DNA of 64,000 nt from Streptomyces davaonensis JCM 4913. GTDB taxonomy: Bacteria > Actinomycetota > Actinomycetes > Streptomycetales > Streptomycetaceae. The position numbers and the translations under genes were made by a program. Positions 25,924-34,259 of the stretch are shown here, piece after piece. The notes under the pieces were generated by a model that was given only the letters and a program-made list of their open reading frames with translations, was not told the origin of the DNA and ran no database searches. The stretch's first letter is position 1. Every line of letters starts with the position of its first letter. The stretch covers positions 1,770,053 through 1,834,052 of the forward strand of contig NC_020504.1 of NCBI RefSeq assembly GCF_000349325.1, in the 5' to 3' direction.

Positions 25924-26846
25924 CCGCTGCGACCCATTCCGCGTCCCCTTCGTCCCGCTCTGCCCGGCGGCGCTCTCGTGGCACCGCCCGGCAGAGCCGG
26001 GCCGGCGTCGCCTTCGTCGCCGGCTATGTGCTCCTGCTGATCGCCTTCGGCATCCTGCCGACCGGCTACGCCATCTACTTCGCCTTCACCAACGCGGGCG
26101 GCGCGTTCACCGGCCTGTCCAACTTCATCGACACGGCGCAGGACTTCCGCTTCATGGACGCCGTAGGCCATGTGGCGCTGTACCTCTTGTTCTGGCTGCT
26201 GTCCCTCGTGGTGTTCGTGGTGGCCCTCGCCCTGCTGCTGCACCGCCTGTCGTCGGGCACGCTCAGCAAGTCCCTGCGGTTCCTCTACTACATCCCCGGT
26301 GCACTCGCCGGCGCGGCGAGCGTCCTGGTATGGCTGTTCATGCTCGATCCGACGGTCAGCCCGGTCAATTCGCTGCTGGGCGCGCTGGGTTTCGACACCT
26401 TCGGCGAGGTGATCGCCCCCGGCCATCTGCCGCTTCTGTTCACGATCATCGCGTTCTGGACCGGCGCGGGCGGCTGGATCGTGGTCATGTACGGCGCGCT
26501 CAACAACATCCCCACGGATGTGATGGAAGCCGCGCGCATCGATGGGGCAAGCAGCTGGCAGACCGCCTGGCACGTGCAGATCCCGATGCTCCGCAAGTGG
26601 ATCGTGTACATGGTGATCCTGGCGTTCGCGGGCGGCACCCAGCTCTTCGTCGAGCCGCAGTTGCTGTCCCTGGCGAGTGTGGGGGTGGCGGGCCGCGACT
26701 ACGCGCTGAACCAGCTGACGTACAGCTTCGCCTTCGAGCTGAACAACATCAACGGTGCCGCCGCGGTCTCGGTGGAGCTGCTCGTCGTCAGCCTGTCGGC
26801 CGCCGCCGTCTTCGTCACACGATCGAGGTTCTTCGATGCCGACTAA
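25920..26846 (+). CDS. Sugar ABC transporter permease, MalF-like (CUT1)
   Basis: A 308-residue permease with six predicted transmembrane segments and the EAA loop MEAARIDGASSWQTAWHVQI. GTG 25920 overlaps the binding-protein stop (GTGA), which sets the start; the frame is open further upstream only inside the preceding gene. It partners the MalG-like permease that overlaps its 3' end. Confidence 0.92.
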   Translation: MTAATHSASPSSRSARRRSRGTARQSRAGVAFVAGYVLLLIAFGILPTGYAIYFAFTNAGGAFTGLSNFIDTAQDFRFMDAVGHVALYLLFWLLSLVVFVVALALLLHRLSSGTLSKSLRFLYYIPGALAGAASVLVWLFMLDPTVSPVNSLLGALGFDTFGEVIAPGHLPLLFTIIAFWTGAGGWIVVMYGALNNIPTDVMEAARIDGASSWQTAWHVQIPMLRKWIVYMVILAFAGGTQLFVEPQLLSLASVGVAGRDYALNQLTYSFAFELNNINGAAAVSVELLVVSLSAAAVFVTRSRFFDAD

Positions 26847-27798
26847 GTCGCCCGCCGCACCACTTACGAATCGGGAACCAGGCGTCGTGGACCCACCGCG
26901 TCCACAGGCCCACACGGCCCGGCGCCTTCGTCCCCCGCGTCGTGTGGTGCCCCGTCTCCTGGCCGGCGCCCTGCTCGCCGTCTTCCTGGTGTTCTTCGTC
27001 CTGCCCGTGCTGTGGCTCCTGCTCGCGGCCACCAAGACGGACCAGCAACTCGTCCACGACAGTCCGCTGTCCTTCGGCTCCTGGCACGCCCTCAAGGCCA
27101 ACTGGCACGCCCTGACCGCGTTCCAGGACAACGCCGTGATGCAGTGGCTGGGCAACTCCACGCTCTACGCGGTCATTTCGCTGGTCATCACCCTGTGCGT
27201 GGCCATCCCTGCGGGCTACGCCCTGGCCATGACCGAGTTCCGCGGCCGGCACACCCTGCTCGTCGCGACGCTGGTCGTGATGCTCATGCCGACCGCCACC
27301 CTGGTCGTGCCGCTGTTCCTGGAACTCAACGCGGTGCAGCTGATCGGCACCATGTGGTCGATCATCCTGCCGTACGCCTTCTACCCGTTCGGCGTGTATC
27401 TGACGTACATCTACTTCACCACCGCCGTGCCGAAGGACCTGCTGGCCGCGGCTCGCATCGACGGCTGCTCGGAGCTCGGCGTCTTCCGGCACATCGCACT
27501 GCCGCTGGCGACCCCGGTCATCGCGCTCGTGGGCTTCTTCAGCTTCGTCGCCAACTGGACCAACTACTTCCTGCCGTACGTGATGCTCCCCGAGTCCGAT
27601 CAGATGCCGATCCAGGTCGGCGTCGGAAGCCTGCTCAGCAACGTGCCGTCCTTCAATCCGACCGTCGGCGAGCTGGCGATCGAGCGCCCCCAGCTGGCAC
27701 TGGCCACCCTGCTCGCCATCACACCGGTGCTGATCGTCTTCCTGTTCGCCCAGCGCTTCCTGGTCAGCGGCATGCTCGCCGGGGCCACCAAGGAGTAG
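26836..27798 (+). CDS. Sugar ABC transporter permease, MalG-like (CUT1)
   Basis: A 320-residue permease with six predicted transmembrane segments after a proline-rich cytoplasmic N-terminus. Its EAA motif is LAAARIDGCSELGVFRHIAL. ATG 26836 overlaps the end of the MalF-like gene by 11 bp. It completes a binding protein-permease-permease unit that probably imports a fucose- or arabinose-containing oligosaccharide freed by the secreted glycosidases. Confidence 0.92.
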   Translation: MPTKSPAAPLTNREPGVVDPPRPQAHTARRLRPPRRVVPRLLAGALLAVFLVFFVLPVLWLLLAATKTDQQLVHDSPLSFGSWHALKANWHALTAFQDNAVMQWLGNSTLYAVISLVITLCVAIPAGYALAMTEFRGRHTLLVATLVVMLMPTATLVVPLFLELNAVQLIGTMWSIILPYAFYPFGVYLTYIYFTTAVPKDLLAAARIDGCSELGVFRHIALPLATPVIALVGFFSFVANWTNYFLPYVMLPESDQMPIQVGVGSLLSNVPSFNPTVGELAIERPQLALATLLAITPVLIVFLFAQRFLVSGMLAGATKE

Positions 27799-27899
27799 GC
27801 CCGACCTCCCGGTCGCCCCGTGCTGACGCCCCGATCGGCGACCGTCGCCCGGCCGTCGCCGCCGGCGCGCACCCGTACCCCTGAACGGAGATTTCCGCC

Positions 27900-29915
27900 A
27901 TGCCCTTCGACTTTCCAGAACCCGCCTCAGGTGCGGACACCACGGCCTCGGGCAGGCCGGCCCCGCCCCCGGCGATCGAGGCGAATGTCCCCCTGCTCGA
28001 AGTACCGGGCTGGGCGGTGGCCCAGCGGTCCTTGTTCGACCTCCTGGATCACGCCTGGCGCCGCTTCGCCCGCGACTTCACCGGCCCGGACGGACGCCTG
28101 AACTACACCGGGCCGCTGACCACCCGCGACGGTGTGGACGACTTCTACGAGGTGTTCTTCAACTGGCCCCAGCTCTACCTTCTCGGCGGTGCCGACGACC
28201 TGCTGCCCGCCAGCGAGAAGCACTGGGAGGGCGTGACGCGTCAGCTCACCGAACTGGACATGCTGCGCGACGAGTACGAGCGCGGATACGACTGGTTCCA
28301 CCAGGGTGAGAGCCTGCTGCTGCTGTTCTTCCTGTGCATGGCCGACCCGGAGCGCTGGTCGGAACGCGCCGTGCGCTTCGCGGAGTTGTACGTCGACCCG
28401 GCCAAGGGCAACTACGATCCCGCCCGCCGCATCATCACCCGCGCGCACAACGGGAGCGACCCCGATCGCACGGGCCTGTTCGACGGCGACGTCTACCCCT
28501 GGCTCCAGAAGGAGGCCGACACCTACGGGTACCCGCTCGAGTGGATACCCGAGGCGCAGGACGGCCCGTTCCCGCTCTCCTCGGACCCCCGTCTCGGCGC
28601 GCAGATGCGCGACCGGATGGGCGCCGGAGACACCGCGCTCAACCTCGGCGCCACCGGTCTGGTCCTCAACGCCTGGATCCTGACCGGCGAGACGCGCTAC
28701 CGCGACTGGATCGTCGAGTACGTCGGCTCGTGGCGGGAGCGCACGCAGGAGAACGACGGTGTCATCCCCGACAACGTCAGCCCGGACGGAGTCGTCGGCG
28801 GCCTCCTCGAAGGCCGCTGGTACGGCGGCCACTACGGCTGGTCCTGGCCCCACGGCTGGCACAGCATCGGAACAGCTGCCTGCGTGGCCGCGCTCGCGGC
28901 GGCGACGGTCACCGGGGACGACGACTACCTCTCCATGGTCCGCACCACACTCGACTCGCTCATCGCCCGCGGCAAGGTGATGCCCCATACCGAGGCAGAC
29001 TCCAGCCTCCCCGCGAAGTGGGCGGTCGAACTCGGCCCTGACGCCGACACCCCCACGCTGCACGTGCCGTTCCGGTACAACGATACCGGCTGGTTCGACT
29101 ACAACCCGACCACCCCGCCCGTACCGGTGGCCCTGTGGCACCACTCGGCTTCGGACGCCGACCGCAAGCGTCTTGAGGACCTGCGCGAGGCCGAGGCGAT
29201 CGACTGGCGCACCCTGCGGCCGTTCCGCGCCAAGGAGGAGTCCGGCCACGAGAAGGCCTGGTTCGCCTTCCTCGCCGGCGACGACCCCGGCTACCCCGAG
29301 CGCATCCTCGCCACCGCCCAGGCCCAGATCCGGCACCGCCTGCGCCGCATCGACCGCTACCGCGACCTGGACGTGCCCGAGGCGGACATCCACGTCTGGC
29401 AGCAGTCGAACCCCGTGGTCACCGAGGCTCTCGTCCAGCTGACCTGGGGCGGCCCCCAGGTGCTCTACAACGGCGGTCTGCAGCAGGCCCGGCTGCGCTA
29501 CCACGACGCCGACGCCCGCCGCGCCGGCCTGCCGCCGGACGTGGCAGCGCTCGTCATGTCCATCGACCCCGAGCGGACCACCGTCGAGCTGGTCAACCTC
29601 GCTCCCGAGACAGACCGCACGGTGATCGTCCAGGCCGGCGCCTTCGCCGAGCACACCATCACCGCCGTCCGGTACACCACCTGCCAGGACGACGGCTGGA
29701 TCGGCGACATGTACGACTACGGCCACACCGAGCCCGTCGCCACCGAGGAAGAACTGTCCTGCGACAGCCCCTTCCTGACCGTCCAGCTGCCCGCGTCCAC
29801 CCGGATCAAGCTCGTCCTGCGACTGGACCTGCGCGCCAACACCCCCAGCTACCGCACCCCGTTCGACACCGCGGCAGGCGAACCCGCCCCCGGCGCGGAA
29901 GGGAGCACGGCGTGA
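27900..29915 (+). CDS. Unrecognised 671-residue cytoplasmic protein, possible alpha/alpha-barrel carbohydrate enzyme
   Basis: I do not recognise this family. No signal peptide or membrane segment is seen. The first 450 residues are helical and rich in aromatic and acidic residues (YDWFHQGESLLLLFFL, RAHNGSDPDRTGLFDGDVYP, WYGGHYGWSWPHGWHSIGTA, FRYNDTGWFDYNP), in the manner of six-hairpin carbohydrate enzymes. The last 130 residues look like a beta-sandwich (TTVELVNLAPETDRTVIVQAG to STRIKLVLRLDL). It lies between the CUT1 permeases and RhaM and overlaps RhaM by 4 bp, so its product probably acts on the imported compound before mutarotation and oxidation. An intracellular hydrolase, lyase or epimerase are all possible. 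Confidence 0.85.
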   Translation: MPFDFPEPASGADTTASGRPAPPPAIEANVPLLEVPGWAVAQRSLFDLLDHAWRRFARDFTGPDGRLNYTGPLTTRDGVDDFYEVFFNWPQLYLLGGADDLLPASEKHWEGVTRQLTELDMLRDEYERGYDWFHQGESLLLLFFLCMADPERWSERAVRFAELYVDPAKGNYDPARRIITRAHNGSDPDRTGLFDGDVYPWLQKEADTYGYPLEWIPEAQDGPFPLSSDPRLGAQMRDRMGAGDTALNLGATGLVLNAWILTGETRYRDWIVEYVGSWRERTQENDGVIPDNVSPDGVVGGLLEGRWYGGHYGWSWPHGWHSIGTAACVAALAAATVTGDDDYLSMVRTTLDSLIARGKVMPHTEADSSLPAKWAVELGPDADTPTLHVPFRYNDTGWFDYNPTTPPVPVALWHHSASDADRKRLEDLREAEAIDWRTLRPFRAKEESGHEKAWFAFLAGDDPGYPERILATAQAQIRHRLRRIDRYRDLDVPEADIHVWQQSNPVVTEALVQLTWGGPQVLYNGGLQQARLRYHDADARRAGLPPDVAALVMSIDPERTTVELVNLAPETDRTVIVQAGAFAEHTITAVRYTTCQDDGWIGDMYDYGHTEPVATEEELSCDSPFLTVQLPASTRIKLVLRLDLRANTPSYRTPFDTAAGEPAPGAEGSTA

Positions 29916-30259
29916 AGCGCATCGCCCAGACCATCAGGCTCCGGCCCGAACACCGGGAGAGGTATCTCGAACTGCACTCCGCCGTCTGGCCCGGGGTGGA
30001 GGCGGCCCTGCACCGGGCGAACGTCCGCAACTTCGGCATCTTCCTCCACGGCGACGTGCTGTTCGGCTACCTCGAGTACCACGGCGACGACTTCGAGGCT
30101 GACATGGCTGTCCTCGAAGCCGACCCCGAGACGCAGGAGTGGTGGAAGCTGACCGACCCGTGCCAGGAGCCCTGGCCCGACCGGGGCGAGGCCCGCCAGT
30201 GGTTGGAGATGACCGAGATCTGGCATCTCGGCCCGCCCGGCGAGGACGTCACCGTCTGA
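29912..30259 (+). CDS. rhaM: L-rhamnose mutarotase family protein (RhaM, DUF718)
   Basis: A 115-residue ferredoxin-fold mutarotase. Family features include RYLELHSAVWPGVEAALHRA with the conserved His, NFGIFLHGDVLFGYLEYHG, and the paired Trp in QEWWKLTDPCQEPWP. GTG 29912 overlaps the preceding stop (GTGA). RhaM proteins convert L-rhamnose anomers; here it occupies the position held by FucU in module A, so the module B substrate may be a different sugar or only need a different anomer conversion. No rhamnose isomerase or kinase is nearby. Confidence 0.9.
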   Translation: MKRIAQTIRLRPEHRERYLELHSAVWPGVEAALHRANVRNFGIFLHGDVLFGYLEYHGDDFEADMAVLEADPETQEWWKLTDPCQEPWPDRGEARQWLEMTEIWHLGPPGEDVTV

Positions 30260-30306
30260 CCCCGACCGCGCCGGACCGCGCCGGACCGACCCGACTTGGA
30301 ACCGCC

Positions 30307-31191
30307 ATGACCGACGCCCCCGCCCCCGTCCTCATCGACGCGCACCACCATCTGTGGGACCTCGACCAGCGTGCGCAGCCCTGGCTCGACGACCCCGACC
30401 TGACATCGATCCGCCACACCTTCACCCCCGACGACCTGCGCTCCACCGCGACCCGCCCCGTCGCGGGCCGTCACCTCCACGGCACGGTGGCCGTGCAGTG
30501 CGTGCCGGAGGTGCCCGAGACCGAGGACCTGCTCGCCCTCGCGCAGCGGGAGCCGCTGATCGAGGCGGTGGTCGGCTGGGCGGACCTCACGTCGCCCGCG
30601 ATCGGCGACACGCTCGACCGACTGCTCGCCGCACCGGGCGGCACCTGTCTGCGTTCCCTGCGCCACCTCGTGCAGGGCGAGACGGATCCGGCCTGGCTGC
30701 AACGCCCCGATGTCGAACGGGGGTTGGCGGCGGCGAGGGACCGCGGGCTCTCCTACGACGTCCTGGTCCGCAGCCACCAGCTCGACCAGGCGATCCGGCT
30801 GGCCGAACGCTTCCCCGACCTGCCCCAGGTGCTGAACCACGCGGGCAAGCCGGACATTGCCGGGGGCGAACTCGACGAGTGGCGTAAGCAGGTGCGACGG
30901 CTGGCGGCGTACGAGCACGTGATCTGCAAACTGTCGGGCCTCATCACCGAGGCCGACCACGGCAGTTGGACCACGTCCGACATCCGCCCGGTCTGGGACG
31001 AGCTGCTCACCTCCTTCGGCCCGGACCGACTGATGTTCGGCTCCGACTGGCCGGTCGCCAACCTCGCGGGCGGCTGGGACCGCTGGGCCGCGACCGTGGA
31101 CGACCTGCTCACCGACTGCGCGCCGAGCGAGATCCACGCGGTCCTCGCCGGCACCGCGACCGCCTTCTACCGCCTGCCCGTCCACCACTGA
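30307..31191 (+). CDS. Amidohydrolase family 2, probable sugar lactonase (copy B)
   Basis: A 294-residue paralogue of the 3242-4120 lactonase with the same motifs: [36 protein letters not shown] and FGSDWPVANLAGGWDRW. ATG 30307 is the first start with a family-like N-terminus; its ribosome binding site is weak (TTGGA). It diverges more from copy A than the dehydrogenases do, so the two modules have not been homogenised evenly. Expected to hydrolyse the aldono-lactone made by the module B AKR. Confidence 0.88.
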   Translation: MTDAPAPVLIDAHHHLWDLDQRAQPWLDDPDLTSIRHTFTPDDLRSTATRPVAGRHLHGTVAVQCVPEVPETEDLLALAQREPLIEAVVGWADLTSPAIGDTLDRLLAAPGGTCLRSLRHLVQGETDPAWLQRPDVERGLAAARDRGLSYDVLVRSHQLDQAIRLAERFPDLPQVLNHAGKPDIAGGELDEWRKQVRRLAAYEHVICKLSGLITEADHGSWTTSDIRPVWDELLTSFGPDRLMFGSDWPVANLAGGWDRWAATVDDLLTDCAPSEIHAVLAGTATAFYRLPVHH

Positions 31192-31246
31192 CGTACGACG
31201 CCCGTGCGCGGAGGACTCCCGTGCGCGCAGGACTTTGGAGTACACG

Positions 31247-32302
31247 ATGACACTCGCAGTCCGCTATCTCGCCGCCCGCACCCTGGACACCGCTCCCGCA
31301 CGCAGTGTGAAGCCGGGCCCCGGCGAGGTGGAGATAGCCCCCGCCTACGTCGGTATCTGCGGCACCGACCTGCACATCTTCCACGGCGACATGGACGCCC
31401 GGGTCGCCGTGCCCGCCGTCCTGGGACACGAGATGTCCGGCCGGATCCTCCGGGTCGGTCCAGGCGTGCAGGACTGGGCGCCCGGCGACCCGGTCACCGT
31501 GATGCCGCTGCGCTGGGACGACAGCTGCCCCGCCTGCCGGGCCGGCCACCAACACATCTGCCAGCACCTCGACTTCATCGGCATCGACTCCCCCGGCGCG
31601 ATGCAGCAGCGCTGGACCGTACCCGCCTCCACCCTGATCCGCCTGCCGGAGTCACTTCCGCTGGACCGGGCGGCGCTCGTGGAGCCCACTGCGGTGGCCG
31701 TCCACGACGTCGGCCGGGCGCAGGTTGCCGGGGGCGAGAAGGTCGTGGTCGTCGGCGGCGGGCCGGTCGGCGTGCTGATCGCACTGGTCGCGCGGGCCAC
31801 CGGCGCCGACGTACGGGTGGCCGAGCTGAGCGCTCACCGACGGTTGCTGGCCGAGGAGTTGGGGCTGACCACCTGGGACCCGGCCGCCGACGACATCGGC
31901 GCCCTGGTCGGCGCGTGGACCGGCGACGCGGGCGCCGACGTCGCGTTCGAGGTGTCCGGTGCGGCTGGCGGTGTGGACACCGCAGTGGACGTCCTCGGCG
32001 TGCGGGGGCGGCTGTGCCTGGTCGCCATCCACCCCCGGCCCCGCGAGGTGAACCTGCACCGCTTCTTCTGGCGTGAACTCACCCTCGTCGGCGCCCGGTT
32101 GTACGACCGCTCCGACTTCGAGCGCGCGGTCGCCCTGGTCGCCGACGGCACGATCCCCGCGGACCGGCTGATCAGCAAGGTGGTGCCGCTCACCGAGGCA
32201 CCCGCCGCGTTCGAGGCCCTGGAAGGCGGCGGCGACGTAATGAAGATCCTCCTCGACTGCACCGACACCTCCCCCGACCACGACTACGGAGCCAGCGCAT
32301 GA
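31247..32302 (+). CDS. Zinc-dependent medium-chain dehydrogenase (copy B)
   Basis: A 351-residue near-duplicate of 4568-5635: same GICGTDLHIFHGDMD, GHE, three-Cys structural loop (CPACRAGHQHIC) with Asp at the first Cys position, and Rossmann motif. ATG 31247 has GGAG 6 bp upstream; the TTG at 31235 is not needed. The first 45 coding bases are the same as in copy A, and large central and 3' blocks are almost identical even at third codon positions. Upstream, 31201-31234 contains a short imperfect direct repeat. Overlaps the SDR by 4 bp. Confidence 0.88.
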   Translation: MTLAVRYLAARTLDTAPARSVKPGPGEVEIAPAYVGICGTDLHIFHGDMDARVAVPAVLGHEMSGRILRVGPGVQDWAPGDPVTVMPLRWDDSCPACRAGHQHICQHLDFIGIDSPGAMQQRWTVPASTLIRLPESLPLDRAALVEPTAVAVHDVGRAQVAGGEKVVVVGGGPVGVLIALVARATGADVRVAELSAHRRLLAEELGLTTWDPAADDIGALVGAWTGDAGADVAFEVSGAAGGVDTAVDVLGVRGRLCLVAIHPRPREVNLHRFFWRELTLVGARLYDRSDFERAVALVADGTIPADRLISKVVPLTEAPAAFEALEGGGDVMKILLDCTDTSPDHDYGASA

Positions 32303-33060
32303 CCCTCTTCGACCTCACCGGCAAGCTCGCCGTCGTCACCGGAGCCCGCCGCGGTATCGGCCGGGCCATGGCCCGCGCCCTCGCCGAAGCCGGCGCCGAC
32401 ATCATCGGCGTCAGCGCGAACCTGGAGGAATCCGGCAGCGACGTCGAGAAGGACGTCACCACCACAGGCCGCACCTTCGAAGCCATCCGCACCGACTTCG
32501 CCGACCCCGAGACGGTACGGGCCCTCGGCGCCGACCTCGCCGGACGCGAGCGACCGGTGGACATCCTGGTCAACAACGCCGGCACCATCCGCCGCACCCC
32601 GGCCGCCGAACACACGGACGCGGACTGGGCGTTGGTGCTCCAGGTCAACCTGAACGCCCAATTCGCCCTCACCCGCGCCGTCGGCACGACGATGGTGGCC
32701 CGCGGCCAGGGCAAGGTCATCTTCACCGCGTCGCTGCTCAGCTTCCAAGGTGGCATCACCGTCCCCGGCTACACCGCCGCCAAACACGGCATCACCGGAC
32801 TCACCAAGGCCCTCGCCAACGAATGGGCACCCCACGGCGTCAACGTCAACGCCCTCGCCCCCGGCTACATCGCCACCGACAACACCCAAGCCCTCCAAGA
32901 CGACCCCATCCGCAGCAACGCCATCCTCGACCGCATCCCCGCCGCACGCTGGGGCAACGCAGACGACCTCGCCGGAGCCACCGTCTTCCTCGCCTCCGAC
33001 GCCGCCGCCTACATCCACGGCACCACCCTGCCCGTCGACGGCGGATGGCTCGGCCGATGA
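32299..33060 (+). CDS. KduD-like short-chain dehydrogenase (copy B)
   Basis: A 253-residue near-duplicate of 5632-6393 with identical catalytic motifs (TGARRGIG, NNAGTIRR, YTAAK, VDGGWLGR). Substitutions are few and conservative (for example LLSFQGG for LLSYQGG). It overlaps both neighbours by 4 bp, preserving the module A arrangement. Predicted to oxidise a 2-keto-3-deoxy sugar acid; module B encodes no dehydratase to make that compound, so it would use the product of the 1924-3249 enzyme. Confidence 0.9.
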   Translation: MTLFDLTGKLAVVTGARRGIGRAMARALAEAGADIIGVSANLEESGSDVEKDVTTTGRTFEAIRTDFADPETVRALGADLAGRERPVDILVNNAGTIRRTPAAEHTDADWALVLQVNLNAQFALTRAVGTTMVARGQGKVIFTASLLSFQGGITVPGYTAAKHGITGLTKALANEWAPHGVNVNALAPGYIATDNTQALQDDPIRSNAILDRIPAARWGNADDLAGATVFLASDAAAYIHGTTLPVDGGWLGR

Positions 33061-34118
33061 GCGACGACCCCGACTCCATACCGGCCCACGTCGACGTCCG
33101 CGTCCACGCGGAGGACGTCATACGACGCCGGACGGTCGCCCGCACGTCCGTCGAGCTCACCGCCCTCGGATTCGGCGCGGCGGTGATCGGCAACCTGTAC
33201 CGCGCCACCTCGGCGGCCGACGCGTCGGCCGCCGTGGACGAGGCCTGGGACGCGGGCATCCGGTACTTCGACACCGCGCCGCACTACGGCCTCGGGCTCT
33301 CCGAACAGCGCCTCGGGGCAGCCCTGCGCCCGCGCCCCCGTACCGAGTACGTCATCTCCTCCAAGGTGGGCCGTCTCCTGGTCCCCAACGAGCGTCCCCA
33401 GGGCGTCGACAGCGAGGGCTTCGCCGTCCGGGACGATCTGCGCCGGCAGTGGGACTTCAGCCGGGACGGCGTGCTCCGTTCCATTGACGACTCCCTGCGC
33501 CGCACCGGCCTCGACCGGCTCGACATCGTCTACGTACACGACCCCGACGACCACTGGCGGCAGGCCGCCGAGGAGGCCATGCCCGCCCTGGCAGAGCTGC
33601 GCGACCAGGGGGTGATCGGTGCGATCGGCGCCGGCATGAACCAGTCGGCCATGCTCGCCCGTTTCCTGCGCGAGACGCCGGCCGACGTGGTCATGCTCGC
33701 CGGGCGCTACACCCTCCTCGACCAGTCGGCCTTGGACGACGTCCTGCCCGCGGCGCAGGAGCACGGCAAGAGCGTGGTGGCTGTCGGTGTCTTCAACTCC
33801 GGGCTGCTCTCGCGTCCGTGGCCCGCCGACGGCATGAAGTACGACTACCAGGACGCCTCACCGGAACTGGTCGCCCGCGCACGGACGATCGCGCGCGTCT
33901 GCGAGGAGCACGGCACCAGCCTTCCCACCGCCGCCATCGCCTTCCCCGGCACGCATCCCAGCACCGTCAACGTCACGCTGGGCATGCGTGACCGCGCCCA
34001 GGTGGCGCAGAACGTGGCACTCCACCAAAGCGCCGTACCCGAGGCGCTCTGGGACGACCTCCGCGACCGGGGACTGATCCGGCAGGACGTCCCCACCGCC
34101 GCCGGTGGTGTCCCCTGA
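33057..34118 (+). CDS. Aldo/keto reductase, probable L-fucose-type 1-dehydrogenase (copy B)
   Basis: A 353-residue AKR with the intact tetrad in YFDTAPHYGLG, SSKVGRLL and YVHDPDDH, and NERPQGVDSEGF. ATG 33057 overlaps the SDR stop (ATGA); in module A the kinase gene fills this position instead. The N-terminal 30 residues differ fully from copy A, the middle 215 bp (33537-33751) is identical to 8019-8233, and the rest is moderately diverged, which is a patchwork. Probably oxidises the sugar delivered by RhaM. Confidence 0.88.
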   Translation: MSDDPDSIPAHVDVRVHAEDVIRRRTVARTSVELTALGFGAAVIGNLYRATSAADASAAVDEAWDAGIRYFDTAPHYGLGLSEQRLGAALRPRPRTEYVISSKVGRLLVPNERPQGVDSEGFAVRDDLRRQWDFSRDGVLRSIDDSLRRTGLDRLDIVYVHDPDDHWRQAAEEAMPALAELRDQGVIGAIGAGMNQSAMLARFLRETPADVVMLAGRYTLLDQSALDDVLPAAQEHGKSVVAVGVFNSGLLSRPWPADGMKYDYQDASPELVARARTIARVCEEHGTSLPTAAIAFPGTHPSTVNVTLGMRDRAQVAQNVALHQSAVPEALWDDLRDRGLIRQDVPTAAGGVP

Positions 34119-34259
34119 TGTCGCGGCGGGGCACGCGCGAAACACATGGCCCTGCCGCCGCTGAAAGGTCTACCTGTCCGCGCAAGCGCACCGACAACAC
34201 AACCGGAGCCGCCTTATGCACAGCTTCATACCTGTCATGCCCTGGATGAGGAGCAGCCG

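Noticed and set aside
29912..30259. Reading module B as a classical L-rhamnose operon because of RhaM
   Set aside because: No RhaA, RhaB or RhaD homologue is present, and the neighbouring AKR, lactonase and SDR are copies of the fucose-type module.
31235..31246. TTG 31235 as start of zinc dehydrogenase copy B
   Set aside because: GGAG at 31237-31240 would lie inside the coding region; ATG 31247 matches copy A exactly.
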